Source of the DNA: Nostoc sp. NMS9
GTDB lineage: Bacteria > Cyanobacteriota > Cyanobacteriia > Cyanobacteriales > Nostocaceae
DNA: 64,000 bases
NCBI RefSeq assembly: GCF_017114995.1
Contig: NZ_JABXKL010000085.1
Location: 1 to 64,000 of the forward strand
Direction: 5' to 3'
Shown: piece by piece, positions 1 through 8,846 of the stretch
Numbering within the stretch: the first letter of the stretch is position 1
How the letters are laid out: the number at the start of each line of letters is the position of its first letter
Program-made: the position numbers and the translations under genes
Notes under the pieces: generated by a model
What the model was told of the DNA's origin: nothing
What the model saw: only the letters and a program-made list of their open reading frames with translations
The model's database searches: none

Positions 1-69
1 GTTGGAAATTTTTTAATCTACTAATCTACCACAAAACTTTTTTGCAAGAGGTCTATTGATCGTTATAAT

Positions 70-270
70 ATGCCACTCATGGATAGTATTATCTCAGAAA
101 GAACAGCTTTATCTGCTTGCATTAATAAAACTATATTAGTGGGAAATATGGAAATACCTGATCCGAAATCTATTCTTGATTTTGCTCTGAATGAACCTTC
201 TGCAAATCAAGCCGCCGCTGAGTTTGAATTTCTAGCTATAGAAGTTTTAAGTAAAATGGGGATGCAATAA
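70..270 (+). CDS. small hypothetical protein paired with ParB-like gene
   Basis: A 66-residue protein that I do not recognise. It is acidic and mostly helical in character, with no membrane segment. Its stop overlaps the start of the next gene (TAATG), so the two are probably translationally coupled and may work together. ATG at 70 is the first start in the frame. No strong ribosome-binding site is visible. Whether anything lies upstream is cut off by the window edge. It is supported mainly by the tight coupling. Confidence 0.5.
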   Translation: MPLMDSIISERTALSACINKTILVGNMEIPDPKSILDFALNEPSANQAAAEFEFLAIEVLSKMGMQ

Positions 271-986
271 TGGTTAAATTTTTTATGGTAGATGTTGAAA
301 GTGTAACTTCTAATGTTCCTCGTTCAAACTTTCAAGAGGCTGATTTAGAAATTCTTGCTGACCTGATACTAGAATCTGGAGGCATTTTAAAACCATTAGT
401 CCTAAAAAAGACTGGCTTTGAACAATATGAGGTAGTTGATGGGCATTTCGAGTACTATTCTGCTGTAAGAGCTAGAGAAAAAAATCCTATTGAAGGTGAT
501 ATGGTTAGCGCATTAATTATATCTTCTGAAAACGAGGATTTAGCATTAAAGCAAATTACATCTCTCAAAGGAATTGATTCTTCTAGTAAAATAGTAACAC
601 TACACCCTGAAACAACAAAGTTAGAACCACGTTTGGCAAATTTAGAATTACGTCTTGAGAAGCAATTTAATGAGTTTAAGTCAGAATTTTTACAAGAAAA
701 ACAGAGAATAGATAGTCAGTTCAAGCAACTTGAAAATCTTATTCCCCAAAAGAGCGAACAGAGTAATCCACTTAGTTTATTGAACTCTTTGGATAAAGAC
801 GAGTTATCTATAAAGTTACAACGCTCTAGGATTCCTGGGTCTGAAAAACTTGCAAAGGGTATATTTGATGCTCGAAGTAAGAAACCGAAGCAAAAGTTTG
901 AAGATTACCGCGATGTAGTAAAATCTGTTAAAAACTTGGGTGATAAAACAATTTTGACGATTATTGATGAGTGGTCAAAAAGTTAG
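270..986 (+). CDS. ParB/Srx-like N-terminal domain protein with coiled coil
   Basis: 238 residues. The first 100 or so resemble a ParB-type nuclease/CTP-binding fold: a segment on taking a value from the environment (LESGGILKPLVLKK), then YEVVDGHFEYYSAVRA, which matches the ParB pattern of a conserved G-H/E-R region. Residues about 115-165 are charged and predicted coiled coil. The C-terminal part is basic and helical. No parA neighbour is present, so a chromosome-partition role is not supported; a regulatory or defence-linked ParB-like protein is as likely. It overlaps the upstream small gene by one base. Confidence 0.55.
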   Translation: MVKFFMVDVESVTSNVPRSNFQEADLEILADLILESGGILKPLVLKKTGFEQYEVVDGHFEYYSAVRAREKNPIEGDMVSALIISSENEDLALKQITSLKGIDSSSKIVTLHPETTKLEPRLANLELRLEKQFNEFKSEFLQEKQRIDSQFKQLENLIPQKSEQSNPLSLLNSLDKDELSIKLQRSRIPGSEKLAKGIFDARSKKPKQKFEDYRDVVKSVKNLGDKTILTIIDEWSKS

Positions 987-1074
987 TAGCTATTTAAATA
1001 AGTTATTTGCGGTGTAAAAACTTGCATAGCTCTTCTCTGCGTCTTTGTGTGAGCCATGAGCCACCAAGATAATT

Positions 1075-1148
1075 GTAGGTTGGGTTGAACGAAGTGAAAC
1101 CCTACAATTAACGCTTAATGTTGGGTTTCGTTCCTGAACCCAACCTAC
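1075..1148. repeat. imperfect palindromic intergenic repeat
   Basis: Two arms beginning GTAGGTTGGGTT and ending AACCCAACCTAC surround a short centre, so the 74 bases could fold into a long hairpin. Palindromic intergenic repeats of this kind are common in Nostocales genomes. It lies between convergent genes and could also serve as a transcription stop. Confidence 0.7.
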
Positions 1149-1202
1149 ACAGCTTTTTTAGATGACGTGAGAAGTCAATTGCACAATATAATATGTCAAT
1201 CT

Positions 1203-2180
1203 CTAACCCTGCATCTGTCGCAGTGCATTAAACGCCTTACCTCGCCAGCCAACTGGTAACAACGATAAACCTAAACCTGTCCAAGCTTTAGCAGTCGAAA
1301 AAGACTGTCCCGCTAAAACTAGCTCTCTGCCTTTTTGCGTTTCACCCTTTTCAATTAAACGCAAACCTAATAATAATTGCGTTTCAGTTAAACGATTTTT
1401 CCTGACTTTCTCTAATTTATCAGACTCAAACTTATAACTTTCTAAATACTGAATTTTATCAAATAAATAAGGAATAGCTCGATTAATACCTTGCTGCTCT
1501 GCATGGTAGCGATATTCCATCAATAATTCTGGTAAGTAATAGCCCTTTTTGCCAGCTAAAGCCAGACGCACAAATAAATCATTATCCTCACAATTTTGCA
1601 GATTTGGCTGCATATATCCTAATTCTTGCAATGTTTTACGGCGAAATAATGTCGACCCAACTTGAAAGCTTTGCTGAATAAATACAACTTCCAACAAATT
1701 ATTTACCACACCTGCTGGTAAATTCTTCCTACCCCAGCGATGAGAATTTTCTTGAGTTTTTGCCTCATCCCGCTCATTGTTAATATCAATTATCCAATGG
1801 TCTGTACCAACAAAATCAATGCTAGAGTCTTCAGCAAGAATAGCTGCTGTACTTGCGAGAAAATCGGGTGTTAGTCGGTCGTCATCATCAAATTTAATAA
1901 AATATTCACCACTAGCAGCATCAAAGCCAGAGCGCATATTATTACTTTTACCAATATTTTGCTGATGACGGATATATTTAATCCGATCATCTGTGTATTG
2001 TGACATCAATTCGGGTGTGCGATCGCTAGAACCGTCATCACAAATAATTAGCTCAAAGTCTTGCTCAGACTGATTGAGTACACTGTCAATTGCGAAAGGC
2101 AGTAAATTAACTCGATTAAACGTGGGAATGGAAACACTAACTTTAGGCATTTTTGCAAGATGAGAGTGGACATTGCTCAC
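1203..2180 (-). CDS. family 2 glycosyltransferase
   Basis: 325 residues with a GT-A fold of the GT2 type: VSVSIPTFNR near residue 14, the nucleotide-binding ICDDGSSD at about 46-53, and the metal-binding acidic cluster FDDDDR at about 97-102. A second start (MPKVSVS) ten codons in gives a more typical GT2 beginning. There is no clear membrane helix. It probably adds a sugar to a surface polysaccharide or glycolipid; donor and acceptor cannot be read from the sequence. It follows the Npun_R2821-like gene on the same strand, 35 bases apart, so the pair may be co-transcribed. Confidence 0.85.
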   Translation of the reverse strand: MSNVHSHLAKMPKVSVSIPTFNRVNLLPFAIDSVLNQSEQDFELIICDDGSSDRTPELMSQYTDDRIKYIRHQQNIGKSNNMRSGFDAASGEYFIKFDDDDRLTPDFLASTAAILAEDSSIDFVGTDHWIIDINNERDEAKTQENSHRWGRKNLPAGVVNNLLEVVFIQQSFQVGSTLFRRKTLQELGYMQPNLQNCEDNDLFVRLALAGKKGYYLPELLMEYRYHAEQQGINRAIPYLFDKIQYLESYKFESDKLEKVRKNRLTETQLLLGLRLIEKGETQKGRELVLAGQSFSTAKAWTGLGLSLLPVGWRGKAFNALRQMQG

Positions 2181-2215
2181 TAACTAAACGCTTAATGAGC
2201 AAGGCTGGGCAAAAG

Positions 2216-3244
2216 CTAAGTGTAGGAAATAGTTTGGTTAATTTTATTCAAAAGTTTTTTGATAAATCGATTGCTTCTAGCCGCTATGGTAGGTGGCTTT
2301 AATCGCTTCGGTTTTTGCTCTGGTTGCTTCAGAAAGCGATAGTGCAAAAATTCATTTTTGTAACGGATATCAACATCTTCACCTTTACACAAGCGGGTAA
2401 ATCCAATAGCAGAATAGCCCATATAGTGAAGGCGATGAATTGGTTTTAATCCCTGTTGGTTGTAAAGAACATTATCAATGTTGACAAATGGATTTGCATT
2501 AGCACAGTTGCCAGTTCTATCTTCACCATTGGGACTGAGTGTAAAGTTAAATAGTGGTCGAGCAATTCTAAAAGTCATGTAACTAAATAAATCTGCGTCA
2601 CACCACCAAGCGATTTCGTTAATCAATTCGACTTCCTTATCTTCTATCAATCGCTTTTTGAGTATTTTTAATTCTTCAACGCCTAAAATACCCTTTTTTG
2701 AACCAAAAAAACTAGAACAGTGTATTTCTCGTCTGATTTCAGATTCAGGCAAAGACATTTTTTGTTCTAACTTCGGCAAGTCGAAAGCTGCAACTGAAGT
2801 TTGTTTTGTGTGTTCCCAGTCATCAAACACAAAGTCGTATTGGTCTAGTTTTTCTAAAACCTTATCCAGCTTATTCATTGCCAAACTATCAGCATCATAA
2901 AATACAAATCTTTCAAACTCACCATCAAAAGCACACATTTTTCGGATTAAATTATTTTTTTTATTCCATTCGATAGAAGGTTTATTTTTTCGGCTATTTC
3001 TTGGATAAGCGTTCCAAACTTGAACGGCAAAATCCTCCCATTTTTTGATCGAGCTTTTATCGTCAAACAGGGTGACATTTGGTCGAGAATGTATCTCCTG
3101 CTTAACTCGTTTTAAGCGGTCATCATAGGGAATAATACAAATCGGAATATCTGGACTAACATTTACCTCAATGCTATTTAGCAAAGCTACTAGTTGGTCA
3201 AATACCACGTCATTAGCAAGTGTGTAAATCCCAAAATTATCCAT
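2216..3244 (-). CDS. Npun_R2821/Npun_R2822-like protein, glycosyltransferase-like
   Basis: 342 residues resembling a family found in Nostoc and relatives. A DxD motif (FYDADS, about residues 115-120) preceded by a hydrophobic strand suggests a GT-A type nucleotide-sugar binding site, so a glycosyltransferase role is plausible but inferred. The C-terminal 40 residues are basic. It sits upstream of a GT2 gene on the same strand, which supports a role in surface glycan synthesis. Confidence 0.65.
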   Translation of the reverse strand: MDNFGIYTLANDVVFDQLVALLNSIEVNVSPDIPICIIPYDDRLKRVKQEIHSRPNVTLFDDKSSIKKWEDFAVQVWNAYPRNSRKNKPSIEWNKKNNLIRKMCAFDGEFERFVFYDADSLAMNKLDKVLEKLDQYDFVFDDWEHTKQTSVAAFDLPKLEQKMSLPESEIRREIHCSSFFGSKKGILGVEELKILKKRLIEDKEVELINEIAWWCDADLFSYMTFRIARPLFNFTLSPNGEDRTGNCANANPFVNIDNVLYNQQGLKPIHRLHYMGYSAIGFTRLCKGEDVDIRYKNEFLHYRFLKQPEQKPKRLKPPTIAARSNRFIKKLLNKINQTISYT

Positions 3245-3992
3245 TGTAATAAATTATTTTGATCTTTGATTTACTGAGTAAAGGCAATTCTCTGTGAAGC
3301 TGCACATCATTTCCACCCCTCTCAACCTTCCCGAACTCGCGGGAAGTGCCGCAGGTGGTGGGGTTATTTCTACACATCTTTATACAGAATTGGTCTAACG
3401 CGAATAATACGATCGCTATTTTTTGACCTATTATTCTCAAATTTTTGAGTCATTGCTTATACAAAAAGGTACTTATTTGCAGTTGCAGATGTGACTTTAA
3501 TAATTGACATTTCCCATTCCCTATTCCCCATTGTCTCTAGAGCAAGCTTTAGAGAGTTGTCTATGATAGTTTGCTAACTAGTCTCAAGTACAGTAACTCA
3601 ATCAAACTACCGTACTTTATTGAACACTATCGTTGATATAGCCGAAGGAGTGCAGAGTTAAGAGTACTTAAGTACTCTACCAAATATATGACAAGTGGAA
3701 AAGTTAATCTTGCTGATTGAGAAGTAGATACCTGACATAAACCTGAATTTTTCATTCATCCAGAGCATTTCCGATCAACCAAGCGCCTGCTGCGAGCGCT
3801 GTCAACAAAATTGCCAACTTAGGGATGGAAGCAGTAAACTTAGTTTCCTGAACTTGGTAGCGAGAATAGCACCCTACAATGAATCCCCAGATGATATACG
3901 AAACCGGAAGCAAGCAAAAGATGTGCCTTATTGCAGATGAACGTTACAATCTATCAGAAAAGCAAAGAAATAGTTAAATCCAGAGTGGCTTC
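3245..3992. other. intergenic region, about 750 bp
   Basis: No convincing gene. The minus strand at 3752-3913 reads as a 53-residue hydrophobic peptide with a TTG start and one membrane segment (LAILLTALAAGAWLIGN); it has no ATG and may be a decayed membrane gene. The rest holds AT-rich sequence and short direct repeats. Confidence 0.4.
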
Positions 3993-4613
3993 ATGACGGC
4001 TAATTTAACATCTACAGCAACATTTGACTTTGTGACTGTGCTATCCCAAGCTGCGGTTACGTATCGACAACCACAACGCATACGCCCTAGTGCTGAAATA
4101 TTAGTAAAGGCGTTGCTACAAGCAGAAAAAACTGCCAAGCAGCAACGGTTGACTTATCCGTTTGAGTTTCTTCTCGGTAAATGGCAACTTTGCTTTGTCA
4201 CTGGCACTAAGAAAAACAGAGGTAGCGGGGGAATTGTATTAGGCAACGGTTTCTATGTACCTAAGTTTATGGCAATCCATGTTTCCTTTAATACCACTTT
4301 GGAACAGAATTCAGACAGAGGCGAAATTACTAATCAGGTTGAATTTAACCCAGTTTCACTGAAGCTCACGGGTCCAGTGCAATATTTCGGTAAGAAAAAT
4401 TTATTGGCGTTTGACTTTAAGCAGATGATTATCAGTTTATTTGGTCGTGTTATTTACAACAGAGCAATCCGTGCTGGTAAAGTTCAAACAGAAGATTTCT
4501 ACAACCAACCTATAGCTAAACTACCCTTCTTTGGCTTCTTTTTAGTGACAGAAGATTTCATTGCAGCTCGCGGTCGTGGGGGCGGATTGGCATTTTGGAT
4601 TCGAGAAACTTAA
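3993..4613 (+). CDS. PAP/fibrillin-like lipocalin-fold protein
   Basis: 206 residues. The region FEFLLGKWQLCFVTGTKK followed by beta-rich segments (NQVEFNPVSLKLTGPVQYF) and the ending LAFWIRET resembles the plastid-lipid-associated protein/fibrillin family, which in cyanobacteria is soluble or thylakoid-associated and thought to bind hydrophobic pigments or lipids. It has no signal peptide or membrane helix. It stands alone, with its stop about 225 bases before the tRNA gene. The family call is from pattern, not a search. Confidence 0.6.
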   Translation: MTANLTSTATFDFVTVLSQAAVTYRQPQRIRPSAEILVKALLQAEKTAKQQRLTYPFEFLLGKWQLCFVTGTKKNRGSGGIVLGNGFYVPKFMAIHVSFNTTLEQNSDRGEITNQVEFNPVSLKLTGPVQYFGKKNLLAFDFKQMIISLFGRVIYNRAIRAGKVQTEDFYNQPIAKLPFFGFFLVTEDFIAARGRGGGLAFWIRET

Positions 4614-4837
4614 AGACGCTTGCAGGAAATCAGGCAGTCTTGCTGGAGGCAAAAGGAAAGAGGATTTGACTTATTTGTTTGATTTGTAGCAAGTGGTGCA
4701 ACCTTTTTTACAAATCAAACAAATACTTCAGATCATCTGCGCTTGATTACTTAGGGAGTGATAGAGTTCGCCTGATTTGGTCTTTTATCTTGCTTTATCA
4801 AATAAGTATATGCTACTATTAATAATTGTGTGGTTAA

Positions 4838-4911
<74 letters not shown>

Positions 4912-4919
4912 TTTGTTGT

Positions 4920-4942
4920 TGTACAGTGACTAATTATTTGTC
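4920..4942. repeat. 23-bp sequence resembling a type V-K CAST terminus
   Basis: Begins TGTACAGTGAC, 8 bases past the tRNA, and ends ATTTGTC directly against the type I-B end. From memory it differs from the first 23 bases of the Scytonema V-K CAST left end at two positions. No other V-K part (cas12k, tnsB, tracrRNA) is seen in the window. It may be the scar of an older V-K insertion at the same tRNA. Confidence 0.55.
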
Positions 4943-5018
4943 TGTAATTTAAAGTTTGAATTTGCCGCAACGGCAAAGCTATGCTTGAAAACTGTAACGG
5001 CAAAATCATGCCTGAAAA
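4943..5018. repeat. tRNA-proximal transposon end with TnsB-type repeats
   Basis: Terminal TGTAATTTAAAG at 4943-4954. Three copies of a roughly 20-bp motif (CGGCAAAN2CAN2CTTTAAA type) follow: 4948-4967 in inverted orientation, then 4971-4991 and 4998-5018 in the opposite orientation. The first two face each other across a three-base gap. These are the likely TnsB binding sites. Confidence 0.8.
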
Positions 5019-5072
5019 ATTTTGAAAAAAAATCAATGTGAATTATCAACCATCTCCATTGGTACTGAAAGT

Positions 5073-6449
5073 TCACAAGCTACTTAAAATAGATTGAACT
5101 GTTTTCTTATAGAATAGTCGAACCTTCTTATAACGAAAATAGCCGGGGTTACTAATCAGTTCACACACGCGGGACTCGGTTGGATATTCTCCCGATTGAT
5201 GGAGTGAGACAATTGCTTCTCTAATTTCTTGACAACACTGCTCAATAGCAGCTAAATGACACATACCCATATAATTGCGACGTTTAACGACAATTTGGTG
5301 GGATAATAAAGGAAAATGTCTTGAAATAACTCGTCTATTAATTTTTAATTGTTTGGCTATCTCTGCAATTGTTGGTAATGGATCTCTTGCTTGAAATAAA
5401 ATGTTGGTCAGGGTATTTTCAATATGATCCAAGTCCAGTGTTTTGGGAGATGAACGTATGTTCTTAGAATATTTCGTGTCAAGCTTGAGATTTTGACAAT
5501 GGGTAGTTGATAGATTGAAATCTTGTGTCAAGAACTGAGATAAAGAAACTTGAAGATTATAACAAATTTGCAGTAAAGCAGATAAAGAGGGACAAGTTTT
5601 ACCTGAATACCAACCCCAGAAAGTATTTTTAGGGATTTTGTGCATTGCAGCAAAAGCAGCTATATTATCTTCACTAACTTTATGCACTACATGGGTGAAG
5701 GATTTTGGTATAAGCTCTTGAGTAAGTACAGAAGATAACTGATTTGCATTGGTAAGAAATTCTCCCAGATTTTCTACTATCCATCTCTCCTGAGTAACTA
5801 CTGAAGTTTTAGAATATCCTCCTAACCACTGAAAACATTGTGAACAATAGCCTAACGTGGATTTCCAGTTTAACCAAAGTAATTGACTATGACAATGAGG
5901 ACAATTTTGCACAAGAGTATGTTGATGTATTAAACAAACCCTGACATCATTGAGTGACCATAGTAATGGATCATAAATAATTTGTTTATTTTGTTTCCTG
6001 TGTTGGTAACATATTGGGCACCAAGCTTTATGAGGACGTAATAAGCCTTTTATAACTAAAATGTTTGAAAAAGGTATCAATGTTAAAAAATCTAGCTGAT
6101 TATGCAATGTTAATTGATTAATAACCTCAACAAAATCAGTAGCCATTATCCCATATCCATTTAAGGCATGAGAACGGTTAAAAAACGGTTTTAATCCTCT
6201 ACCATTAGAGTTTTTGATAAAGGTTTGCTGTAAGAGAGGATTAACTATTCTTGATAGTAATGTATTGACAAAAACTCCATGAGAATGAGCTAACCGTGTC
6301 ACATAACTGGTTAAACTCTCAACCATAGGAGTCCCTATACCAATCGGTTCCAAATGATGTAAACGACTTCGCTCAAGCACTGGAAATTTCTCTGGACTCC
6401 ATAGCTCATCCTCAAAGTAGGGTTGAATTTGGATTATATCAATGTCCAT
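5073..6449 (-). CDS. tnsD: TnsD-type target selector (TniQ family)
   Basis: 458 residues. The N-terminal half is a TniQ domain with paired zinc ligands: C144/C147, C172/H175, C183/C186 and C202/C205. The C-terminal half has a helix-turn-helix-like stretch at about 360-386 (IAEIAKQLKINRRVISRHFP), as in TnsD proteins that bind a fixed attachment site. In type I-B1 CASTs TnsD directs insertion beside tRNA-Val, and this gene lies next to that tRNA. It is longer than the other TniQ protein (329 residues) by this C-terminal part. It is transcribed away from cas6, sharing a 154-bp AT-rich upstream region that may carry both promoters. Confidence 0.85.
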   Translation of the reverse strand: MDIDIIQIQPYFEDELWSPEKFPVLERSRLHHLEPIGIGTPMVESLTSYVTRLAHSHGVFVNTLLSRIVNPLLQQTFIKNSNGRGLKPFFNRSHALNGYGIMATDFVEVINQLTLHNQLDFLTLIPFSNILVIKGLLRPHKAWCPICYQHRKQNKQIIYDPLLWSLNDVRVCLIHQHTLVQNCPHCHSQLLWLNWKSTLGYCSQCFQWLGGYSKTSVVTQERWIVENLGEFLTNANQLSSVLTQELIPKSFTHVVHKVSEDNIAAFAAMHKIPKNTFWGWYSGKTCPSLSALLQICYNLQVSLSQFLTQDFNLSTTHCQNLKLDTKYSKNIRSSPKTLDLDHIENTLTNILFQARDPLPTIAEIAKQLKINRRVISRHFPLLSHQIVVKRRNYMGMCHLAAIEQCCQEIREAIVSLHQSGEYPTESRVCELISNPGYFRYKKVRLFYKKTVQSILSSL

Positions 6450-6603
6450 GACGATGATTTCTTTGTTAAATAACCTAAATTTTTTAATAAAAATTATACT
6501 TTGATGACTTGAGCTTTCGGCTTAATTTACAATGTACTATTGTAGTTAAATTATTGGTAATTCTTTTAAACATTAGTATCAAATTTTATAAAAATTCTTA
6601 TCC

Positions 6604-7266
6604 GTGATAGCCACAAGTATAAACAGCGAAGATTACCTAGACTTAACCTTTAAACTTAGAGGCGCACCGATTCCTCTTGACAACGGTTATCTTACCTACG
6701 CTGCCTTATCCCGTATTTGTCCCCCACTACACGAACTAAAGTCTGTTGGGATTCATCCGATTGCTGGAATACCGACCAGAAACAATTTACTTGAACTCAC
6801 TGCTCAATCTCGTCTAAAAATTCGGATTTATCATCAACAAATTCCTTTAATTTATCCTTATTTAGCGGGTCAAGCCTTTCATATAGGTCAAAATTTTTAT
6901 CAATTAGATATTCCCGACTACAAACCGTTAATTTCTTCAGAAAGTGTCTATTCCAGATTAGTGATAATTAAAGGGTTCCAAGACTCTACTAACTTTATTG
7001 AAGCTGTGCAACGGCAAATGGATAATTTAGGAATACAAGGAAAAATTGAACTTCTTACCCGACAAGATGGAACACCTCAACGAAGACAATTAACCATCAA
7101 TAAAGAAGGGAAACAGTTTAAAGTTAGAGGATTTGGCGTAAAAATCAGTAAACTCAATCTTGAAGATTCCTTAACCTTGCAAGAACAGGGAATTGGCGGG
7201 AAACGAAAGATGATGTGTGGAATATTTGTCCCAGCGACTCGCAGCAAGTCAGAAGAGGAAACCTGA
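6604..7266 (+). CDS. cas6: Cas6 CRISPR RNA endoribonuclease
   Basis: 220 residues, a normal length for Cas6, which cuts the repeat RNA to release guides. The N-terminal part has a ferredoxin-like pattern, and the glycine-rich end GIGGKRKMMCGIF matches the G-rich loop typical of Cas6. Histidine candidates for catalysis lie near residue 37-52. The start is GTG at 6604; no strong ribosome-binding site precedes it. Its stop overlaps the cas8 start (TGATG). First gene of the cas6-cas8-cas7-cas5 operon. Confidence 0.85.
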   Translation: MIATSINSEDYLDLTFKLRGAPIPLDNGYLTYAALSRICPPLHELKSVGIHPIAGIPTRNNLLELTAQSRLKIRIYHQQIPLIYPYLAGQAFHIGQNFYQLDIPDYKPLISSESVYSRLVIIKGFQDSTNFIEAVQRQMDNLGIQGKIELLTRQDGTPQRRQLTINKEGKQFKVRGFGVKISKLNLEDSLTLQEQGIGGKRKMMCGIFVPATRSKSEEET

Positions 7267-8846
7267 TGATAGTCTCTACCCAACCCAAAATTTCCCTATC
7301 TCTCCATGCTGCGGATACGACAATAATGCACCGCGTCGGAATGACCGGACTTTACATGACTTTAAAGCGATTGGAAAAACAATATCCTTTATCTCGTCAA
7401 CGGGGAGTACATATATCATGGTTTTTGACTGCTGATACTATTGAATTATTCTGGGAAGGAAGTGATTTCATCGCCTTATCTTGGTTAATTAATGAGTCTT
7501 TTCAATTAGATGATACAGGTTTAATTCATTTAGTAGGATTAGACAATGATCGAATAGATTTAAGGCAGAAAATCCATATTCATGAGGGAATATGCGCTGT
7601 TTTCCTGCGACTTAATAAGTTTTATCAAGCAGGAGAGATAATTAACACTGAACTAACGTTTGAAGAAAAACAAGTCGAGTATCAATATAAATCCCTAACT
7701 TGGTACGCACATCAAACCTTTGCAGAGAAGTTATGCGAGGCAGATACCCAACAACTCAGACATGATTACATTCAAATAACCAGTTGGTTGTATTTAGGGG
7801 GAATTGTTCGCCATGCTCGGACGCAGAATACTACAAAACTAGAAGAGAAACCTGAATACGCTTTAGCATTATTATTTGTACCAGTAGTTTGTCATTATTG
7901 CTTACTTCATATTCCATCAGAAGACTTAAAAGAAAGGAAACCCCATAGCTACTTGGTGGTGATTCCAGAAATCAAGGATTTTGAAGACGCTTCTCAAAGG
8001 AGATGGGGATTACAGCAATTAGAAACTAAACAGTTTCATGTTAGTAGCCTTGGAGAAGCAGGATTACTTTATTACAGCTCAGACGATATTCAGCCTGAAG
8101 TAGGCTACTATCAAGCTTGTCAAGTTTGGTTATATGAAAAAACAAATAAAGCTTCTCGTCAACGGACATTGATGAGTATAGAAGAAATTAAAATTGATAA
8201 GAATATTTTAATCACTTATCAACAGGTGCAAAAATACTTTAAAACTAATTATCAGATAATTAAATATAAGCAAATTTTTATTAAGGTCAATCTGATTCGC
8301 TCACTGATTGCTGATAATTTAGTGAAAGGAATTCATTGGTGGTCTAATTTTTGGGAAAAATTGGTGATAGAAGATTCAAAAGGATATTTATTTAACCAGT
8401 TATTTTCCAACCGAGAAGGATTCATCATAATGGCAGAGAATAGTGAAGAAGACAAGTGGTATCTTATTTTTATGAAGGTATTTCAGCAAGCTATGAAGGG
8501 CAACTTTGCTAAAATTTATGCCAAAGCAGAGTCAGGGAAAGATCCTCCAATTAAGAAGAAAGTTGAACGATTAAGGGCAGAGCTAAACTATTGTTATGAT
8601 GAATTGTCATTTCAGGAATATTTGTCCGACTTTTTAGTAAGAGGGGGATTAAATAAGTATTTTAATGAGCATCAAGAAGAGATTGCACTACTAATTAAAA
8701 AAACACCTTGGCAAGAACTAAGAATTTGGTCATTGTTAGCGATCGCCAGTTATAAACCCAAAGATAAGCCCACTAATAGGGATGATAGTTCATTACTAAA
8801 CAATCAAAAACTAGAAGATGTGAATGATGAGTCAGAAGAAGAATGA
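7266..8846 (+). CDS. cas8: Cas8 large subunit of type I-B Cascade
   Basis: 526 residues from the ATG at 7266. I chose this start because it overlaps the cas6 stop and follows AAGAGGAA at a good distance; an ATG at 7215 lies inside cas6 and is less likely. The sequence is highly diverged, as is usual for Cas8; the call rests on length, the beginning (HAADTTIMHRVGMTGLYMTL, like Cas8a/Cas8b-type N-termini) and its place between cas6 and cas7. In a CAST it would recognise the target-adjacent motif and not recruit Cas3. Its 3' end overlaps cas7 by 23 bases. Confidence 0.8.
   Translation: MIVSTQPKISLSLHAADTTIMHRVGMTGLYMTLKRLEKQYPLSRQRGVHISWFLTADTIELFWEGSDFIALSWLINESFQLDDTGLIHLVGLDNDRIDLRQKIHIHEGICAVFLRLNKFYQAGEIINTELTFEEKQVEYQYKSLTWYAHQTFAEKLCEADTQQLRHDYIQITSWLYLGGIVRHARTQNTTKLEEKPEYALALLFVPVVCHYCLLHIPSEDLKERKPHSYLVVIPEIKDFEDASQRRWGLQQLETKQFHVSSLGEAGLLYYSSDDIQPEVGYYQACQVWLYEKTNKASRQRTLMSIEEIKIDKNILITYQQVQKYFKTNYQIIKYKQIFIKVNLIRSLIADNLVKGIHWWSNFWEKLVIEDSKGYLFNQLFSNREGFIIMAENSEEDKWYLIFMKVFQQAMKGNFAKIYAKAESGKDPPIKKKVERLRAELNYCYDELSFQEYLSDFLVRGGLNKYFNEHQEEIALLIKKTPWQELRIWSLLAIASYKPKDKPTNRDDSSLLNNQKLEDVNDESEEE

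Noticed and set aside
3237..3440. 67-residue minus-strand frame
   Set aside because: Lies upstream of the Npun_R2821-like gene, has no features and an unlikely composition.
7215..7265. Upstream ATG for cas8
   Set aside because: It lies within cas6 in another frame; the ATG at 7266 has a better ribosome-binding site and a one-base overlap with the cas6 stop.
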